A program made the translations under genes and the position numbers. Source: Phalacrocorax aristotelis (lineage: Eukaryota; Chordata; Aves; Suliformes; Phalacrocoracidae). From it: a DNA stretch of 64,000 nt. The notes under the pieces are model-generated. The model saw only the letters and a program-made list of their open reading frames with translations. It was not told the origin of the DNA and ran no database searches. Shown here one piece after another: positions 63,501 to 64,000 of this stretch (positions are counted from its first letter, which is position 1; each line of letters starts with the position of its first letter). Location: the NCBI RefSeq assembly GCF_949628215.1, contig NC_134283.1, positions 23,228,975 through 23,292,974 on the forward strand, given 5' to 3'.

Positions 63501-63953
63501 TGCAGCGTTAAGTGTTCCATTTACCAGGACTTGTAACAAAATAGATGAAATACAGCCCAGTTTGTCAAACAGGCCCTTGGAAATACAGATGAGTTTTGTC
63601 AAGAGCCATTTTCAAACAATATGGCTACACATTCACCCTGGCTCTTTAAACAAAGGTTACTTACCAATACTGTGTGTACATAGCCAGTAGGTTGTGGGTG
63701 ATAGTTTGGATGGGTAAGAAACTGGGTTATTTACAGCCAGCTGTCCTAAGAACTGCAGCTCCTGAGACACTACAACCCAAAGAAAACCTAAGTGATCTGT
63801 AGTGATCACCTATGTGATGGCAGTAAAGAGAGCAAAACAGGTTTATACCGTGCTGTGTCCTTTCACTACGATGAAGCCTTCTTTGATGCTAGGCACTTCC
63901 ACAGGCCAGGAGCTGTTGTTTGCTCGGATAATGTCCAAATCCCACACCTCTGC
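36340..63953 (-). CDS. EDC4: EDC4 (Ge-1/HEDLS), enhancer of mRNA-decapping protein 4, partial (23 exons, N-terminus outside window)
   Basis: Twenty-three exons join to 3423 nt, 1140 codons plus stop, with every junction in GT-AG and in phase. EDC4 is the P-body scaffold that brings DCP1 and DCP2 (and XRN1) together and stimulates removal of the mRNA cap. Exons from 63953 to about 59735 encode the second half of the N-terminal WD40 propeller (for example [16 protein letters not shown] and [16 protein letters not shown]). Exons from 57886 to 47118 encode the Ser/Pro-rich linker. Exons from 46136 to 36340 encode the helical, coiled-coil C-terminal region and the conserved end ([20 protein letters not shown].., [10 protein letters not shown]). 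About 265 residues of the N-terminus are missing, compared with the human protein of about 1400. Compared with my memory of human EDC4, the polyserine run in the linker is much shorter here. Identification is firm. Confidence 0.97.
37618..38215 (-). mobile_element. CR1 LINE, 3' fragment, moderately young
   Basis: The plus strand starts with the terminal repeats atcacagaatcacagaatgg (37622-37641), the reverse complement of the CR1 3' end. The usual order follows: ggggcctctggagattatct, the 'ctgggcagcctgtgcca' block at 37780, 'cttgtcctgtc' near 37880, the 'ctccgggctgaacaaaccca' block at 37972, and 'ctggacacagcactccaaatgtggtctcac' near 38113. It lies in the last EDC4 intron in the same orientation as the gene. 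It is 5'-truncated near 38215, as is normal for CR1. Confidence 0.93.
38474..38637 (-). CDS. EDC4: EDC4 exon (C-terminal helical region)
   Basis: It is 164 nt between CTTCCTTGCAG|GCT and TTGAA|GTGAGTATG. It encodes [18 protein letters not shown].. and [20 protein letters not shown], strongly conserved in vertebrate EDC4. Confidence 0.95.
39377..39596 (-). CDS. EDC4: EDC4 exon (C-terminal helical region)
   Basis: It is 220 nt, with acceptor T18-AG|CATG and donor CAG|GTACCT. It encodes [20 protein letters not shown].. and [16 protein letters not shown]. The pyrimidine tract of its acceptor is an uninterrupted run of 18 T. Confidence 0.95.
39599..39655. repeat. A18 run and A/C-rich low-complexity tract
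   Basis: A homopolymer of 18 A (39599-39616) is followed by A/C-rich sequence (aacaaaaaacaaaccaaaca..). On the transcript strand it forms the pyrimidine tract of an EDC4 splice acceptor. Confidence 0.9.
40868..41054 (-). CDS. EDC4: EDC4 exon (coiled-coil region)
   Basis: It is 187 nt between CTCATTGCAG|ATATC and GGGCAA|GTAAGTT. It encodes [20 protein letters not shown].. and [16 protein letters not shown]. It is rich in Gln, Glu and Leu and likely coiled coil. Confidence 0.95.
41735..41885 (-). mobile_element. Old CR1-like fragment
   Basis: Reverse-strand resemblance to the CR1 region about 'cagtctgaacaa..ctctgatcatccctgt' (here 41751-41800). It is short, diverged and with uncertain limits, inside an EDC4 intron. 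Confidence 0.35.
42214..42379 (-). CDS. EDC4: EDC4 exon (C-terminal helical region)
   Basis: It is 166 nt. It encodes [20 protein letters not shown].. and [20 protein letters not shown]. The acceptor is the unusual TTGTAAG|AAC (A at -3, with a weak pyrimidine tract); the donor is GAAT|GTGAGTAGG. Confidence 0.95.
43068..43183 (-). CDS. EDC4: EDC4 exon (C-terminal helical region)
   Basis: It is 116 nt between TTGTGCCTAG|GCATT and AAG|GTAAGGAG. It encodes [20 protein letters not shown].. to KLVKSK. Confidence 0.95.
43255..43445 (+). mobile_element. CR1 LINE 3' fragment
   Basis: Plus-strand match to the CR1 3' part: 'gacacagcaagggggaatggtcacag' (43282), 'ggagaaaactttttgctaggaagg' (43341), 'gaaggttttcaagacttggcc' (43380) and 'gctgagctcatctagaat'. 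It is antisense to EDC4 and truncated at both ends. Confidence 0.7.
43864..44019 (-). CDS. EDC4: EDC4 exon (coiled-coil region)
   Basis: It is 156 nt between TTTTCATTAG|AGAG and CCCCAGT|GTGAGTG. It encodes [20 protein letters not shown].. and [13 protein letters not shown]. The residues predict a strongly charged helix. Confidence 0.95.
44293..44873 (-). mobile_element. Solo LTR of an endogenous retrovirus, old copy
   Basis: The block of about 580 bp begins TGGGTTAAC and ends CACTACA on the plus strand, with internal landmarks of a common neoavian LTR: 'gggttgagataaagacagtttaatagg' at about 44404, 'catatggtatgggacatccctttggtcag' at 44628, 'catcagcgtgttatcaatgttg' at 44774, and 'atgaagaaaattatctatccc' near the end. 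Read in reverse, the promoter-like region (CCATATGACATGCTCAG..) has the expected position, so the LTR is on the minus strand, the same as EDC4. Its TATA box is degraded and no internal viral genes flank it. The class (probably ERVL-like) is from memory and uncertain. No clear target duplication was seen. Confidence 0.8.
45050..45125. repeat. A/C-rich low-complexity tract
   Basis: It is built from aaac, caaaa and accaa units. It is near the solo LTR in the same EDC4 intron. Confidence 0.8.
45956..46136 (-). CDS. EDC4: EDC4 exon (start of C-terminal coiled coil)
   Basis: It is 181 nt, with acceptor TGCATAG|GTGAC. It encodes [20 protein letters not shown].. and [17 protein letters not shown]. 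The donor C|GTATCC was chosen because it makes the joined protein read QEQEQRRLDRAL, as in mammals; reading on would add a cysteine-rich tail that does not match. Confidence 0.9.
47118..47154 (-). CDS. EDC4: EDC4 microexon (37 nt)
   Basis: It lies between TATTTCTAG|GGATG and AGCCAG|GTGAGTC. It encodes only [12 protein letters not shown] plus a split Gly codon, and both phases fit the neighbours (KKDDG before, VTPEF after). As 37 is not a multiple of three, skipping it would shift the frame. Confidence 0.85.
48502..48654 (-). CDS. EDC4: EDC4 exon (linker)
   Basis: It is 153 nt between CCTTCATAG|TGACC and GATGG|GTACGC. It encodes [20 protein letters not shown].. and [17 protein letters not shown], a basic stretch after an acidic one, both conserved. 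Confidence 0.95.
49642..49743 (-). CDS. EDC4: EDC4 exon (linker)
   Basis: It is 102 nt between CCTCTAG|CCCAAGG and ACAAAG|GTACCAG. It encodes [20 protein letters not shown].. and DSQDASAEQ. It is His- and Ser-rich, in phase on both sides. Confidence 0.92.
51448..51911 (-). CDS. EDC4: EDC4 exon (large linker exon)
   Basis: It is 464 nt between AAATTCAG|GTCACACC and GACAG|GTAATCA. It encodes [20 protein letters not shown].., [20 protein letters not shown].. and [17 protein letters not shown], low-complexity Ser/Pro/Ala sequence with many SP sites that could be phosphorylated. Confidence 0.95.
52666..52819 (-). CDS. EDC4: EDC4 exon (Ser-rich linker)
   Basis: It is 154 nt between TTTTCTGCAG|GCCATC and GTTCCA|GTAAGG. 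It encodes [20 protein letters not shown].. and [11 protein letters not shown], with a run of six serines. Confidence 0.93.
53560..53648 (-). CDS. EDC4: EDC4 exon (shortened polyserine region)
   Basis: It is 89 nt between TTTCTTACAG|ATTGC and GCCCAG|GTAAATAG. It encodes [20 protein letters not shown].. In the human protein, as I recall it, this position carries a long near-pure serine run; here only scattered serines are present. Confidence 0.9.
54680..54745. repeat. AT-rich tract with TTAATTATA-type repeats
   Basis: Nearly pure A/T with repeated ttaattata and taaattaa words, in the 2.3-kb EDC4 intron. It is likely a decayed microsatellite. Confidence 0.8.
55949..56145 (-). CDS. EDC4: EDC4 exon (linker)
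   Basis: It is 197 nt, with acceptor CCCTCGGAAG|CCTTT and donor CAACAG|GTAACC. It encodes [20 protein letters not shown].. and [18 protein letters not shown], the best conserved linker motif. Confidence 0.95.
56808..56899 (-). CDS. EDC4: EDC4 exon (linker)
   Basis: It is 92 nt between TTTTTTCAG|GGCCC and GAATTTG|GTAAGCA. It encodes [20 protein letters not shown].. and SHSSHEEF. Confidence 0.93.
57019..57485 (-). mobile_element. CR1 LINE, 3' fragment, well preserved
   Basis: On the plus strand it starts with agaatcatagaatcataaag, the reverse complement of the CR1 terminal repeat, then 'acctccaagatcatcaagtccaacccc', 'ctctctgggcagcctgtgccaatgcctgac', 'tcccctcagcctcctcttctccaggct' and 'cagccgctcctcata', and stops near the 'cttctcgggacacgctc' block. 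It is in the sense of EDC4, less diverged than the other copies in the window, and 5'-truncated. Confidence 0.94.
57814..57886 (-). CDS. EDC4: EDC4 exon
   Basis: It is 73 nt between CATTTACAG|AAGGTG and CACCAA|GTGAGTATG. It encodes [20 protein letters not shown].., the last part after the WD40 region, with [11 protein letters not shown] conserved. Confidence 0.93.
59735..59915 (-). CDS. EDC4: EDC4 exon (end of WD40 region)
   Basis: It is 181 nt, with acceptor TTCTTCCAG|GTCTTG. It encodes [20 protein letters not shown].. and [18 protein letters not shown]. Three overlapping GT donors follow (GTGTAGGTAGGTGATG); only the one at GTGTAG|GTAGGTG keeps the frame and matches the mammalian length, so it was chosen. 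Confidence 0.92.
60383..60485 (-). CDS. EDC4: EDC4 exon (WD40 region)
   Basis: It is 103 nt between GGATCTAG|CTTTTG and AGAAAA|GTAGGTGG. It encodes [20 protein letters not shown].. and [12 protein letters not shown]. Confidence 0.94.
61517..61612 (-). CDS. EDC4: EDC4 exon (WD40 region)
   Basis: It is 96 nt between GGCCTGCAG|GGTTCC and GTCCG|GTAGGTG. It encodes [20 protein letters not shown].. and [11 protein letters not shown], a nearly invariant WD40 blade. Confidence 0.95.
62179..62262 (-). CDS. EDC4: EDC4 exon (WD40 region)
   Basis: It is 84 nt between CTTTCTTAG|GTGTC and CCCAGA|GTAAGTCC. It encodes [20 protein letters not shown].. and NHKKQDP. Confidence 0.94.
62843..62952 (-). CDS. EDC4: EDC4 exon (WD40 region)
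   Basis: It is 110 nt between CTGTTTAG|TGCCTG and GCCAAG|GTAACTGG. It encodes [20 protein letters not shown].. and [16 protein letters not shown], a classical WD40 repeat. Confidence 0.95.
63849..63953 (-). CDS. EDC4: EDC4 exon (WD40 region), most 5' exon in the window
   Basis: It is 105 nt between TTTTCCAG|GCAGAG and AGCACG|GTATAA. It encodes [20 protein letters not shown].. and [13 protein letters not shown]. It starts in phase 0; earlier exons lie beyond 64000. Confidence 0.94.
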
Positions 63954-64000
63954 CTGGAAAACATGTGGGCACACAGGTTTATTCCTACAACTACTGGTCT

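Larger units (their letters stand above)
36533..63848 (-). other. EDC4: EDC4 introns (22 within the window)
   Basis: Introns, high to low: 63848-62953, 62842-62263, 62178-61613, 61516-60486, 60382-59916, 59734-57887, 57813-56900, 56807-56146, 55948-53649, 53559-52820, 52665-51912, 51447-49744, 49641-48655, 48501-47155, 47117-46137, 45955-44020, 43863-43184, 43067-42380, 42213-41055, 40867-39597, 39376-38638, 38473-36533. Notable contents: CR1 in the last intron and in 57813-56900, a solo LTR and A/C-rich DNA in 45955-44020, an AT-rich tract in 55948-53649, and a 270-codon unexplained open frame in 40867-39597. Short CR1-like ends may also be present at 51228-51290. I recognised no nested gene or small RNA. 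Confidence 0.85.

Noticed and set aside
1-64000. CRISPR array, bacterial operon, phage or tRNA/rRNA genes
   Set aside because: No regularly spaced direct repeats, Shine-Dalgarno-led gene strings or RNA gene signatures were seen; the window is vertebrate nuclear DNA.

Overview
This window is nuclear DNA from a vertebrate, almost certainly a bird. It has short exons with GT-AG introns, two CpG-island promoters, many CR1 LINE fragments with the typical CR1 3' end, and one solo retroviral LTR of a kind I recognise from neoavian genomes. No bacterial-style operon, CRISPR array or tRNA/rRNA gene was seen. The species cannot be named from the sequence.

Three protein-coding genes are recognisable, all on the minus strand, so transcription runs from high to low coordinates. 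(1) EDC4 (Ge-1/HEDLS), the scaffold of the mRNA decapping complex, enters from beyond position 64000. I could place 23 consecutive exons (63953 down to 36340) that join without a frame break into 1140 residues plus a stop; roughly the first 265 residues lie outside the window. (2) NRN1L, a GPI-anchored neuritin-like protein, is complete: three exons, 35142 to 32408, 163 residues. (3) PSKH1, a membrane-anchored serine kinase, has its main coding exon at 22218-21274 (315 residues, ending inside the kinase domain) and a probable non-coding first exon ending at 25369. Its last exon is not in the window, so positions 1-21273 are intron. The order EDC4-NRN1L-PSKH1 on one strand is the same as on human 16q22, which supports all three calls.

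Layout: 1-21273, PSKH1 intron 2, with several old CR1 fragments and small inverted repeats; 21274-22305, PSKH1 exon 2; 22306-25368, PSKH1 intron 1; about 24830-25560, PSKH1 CpG-island promoter with pentanucleotide repeats; about 25570-32220, intergenic, without a convincing gene; 32225-35200, NRN1L; 35200-35550, a very short spacer; 35550-64000, EDC4 with its 3' UTR, a fairly young CR1 copy at 37618-38215, another at 57019-57485, and the solo LTR at 44293-44873.

The three genes do not form a pathway. They are a conserved tandem cluster. I found no new biological system. The points most worth checking are a possible intron-retention/early polyadenylation form of PSKH1, a 22-codon upstream ORF before PSKH1, G-quadruplex-capable GGGCC repeats at the PSKH1 promoter, a 37-nt microexon and tandem splice donors in EDC4, and an unexplained 270-codon open frame inside an EDC4 intron.
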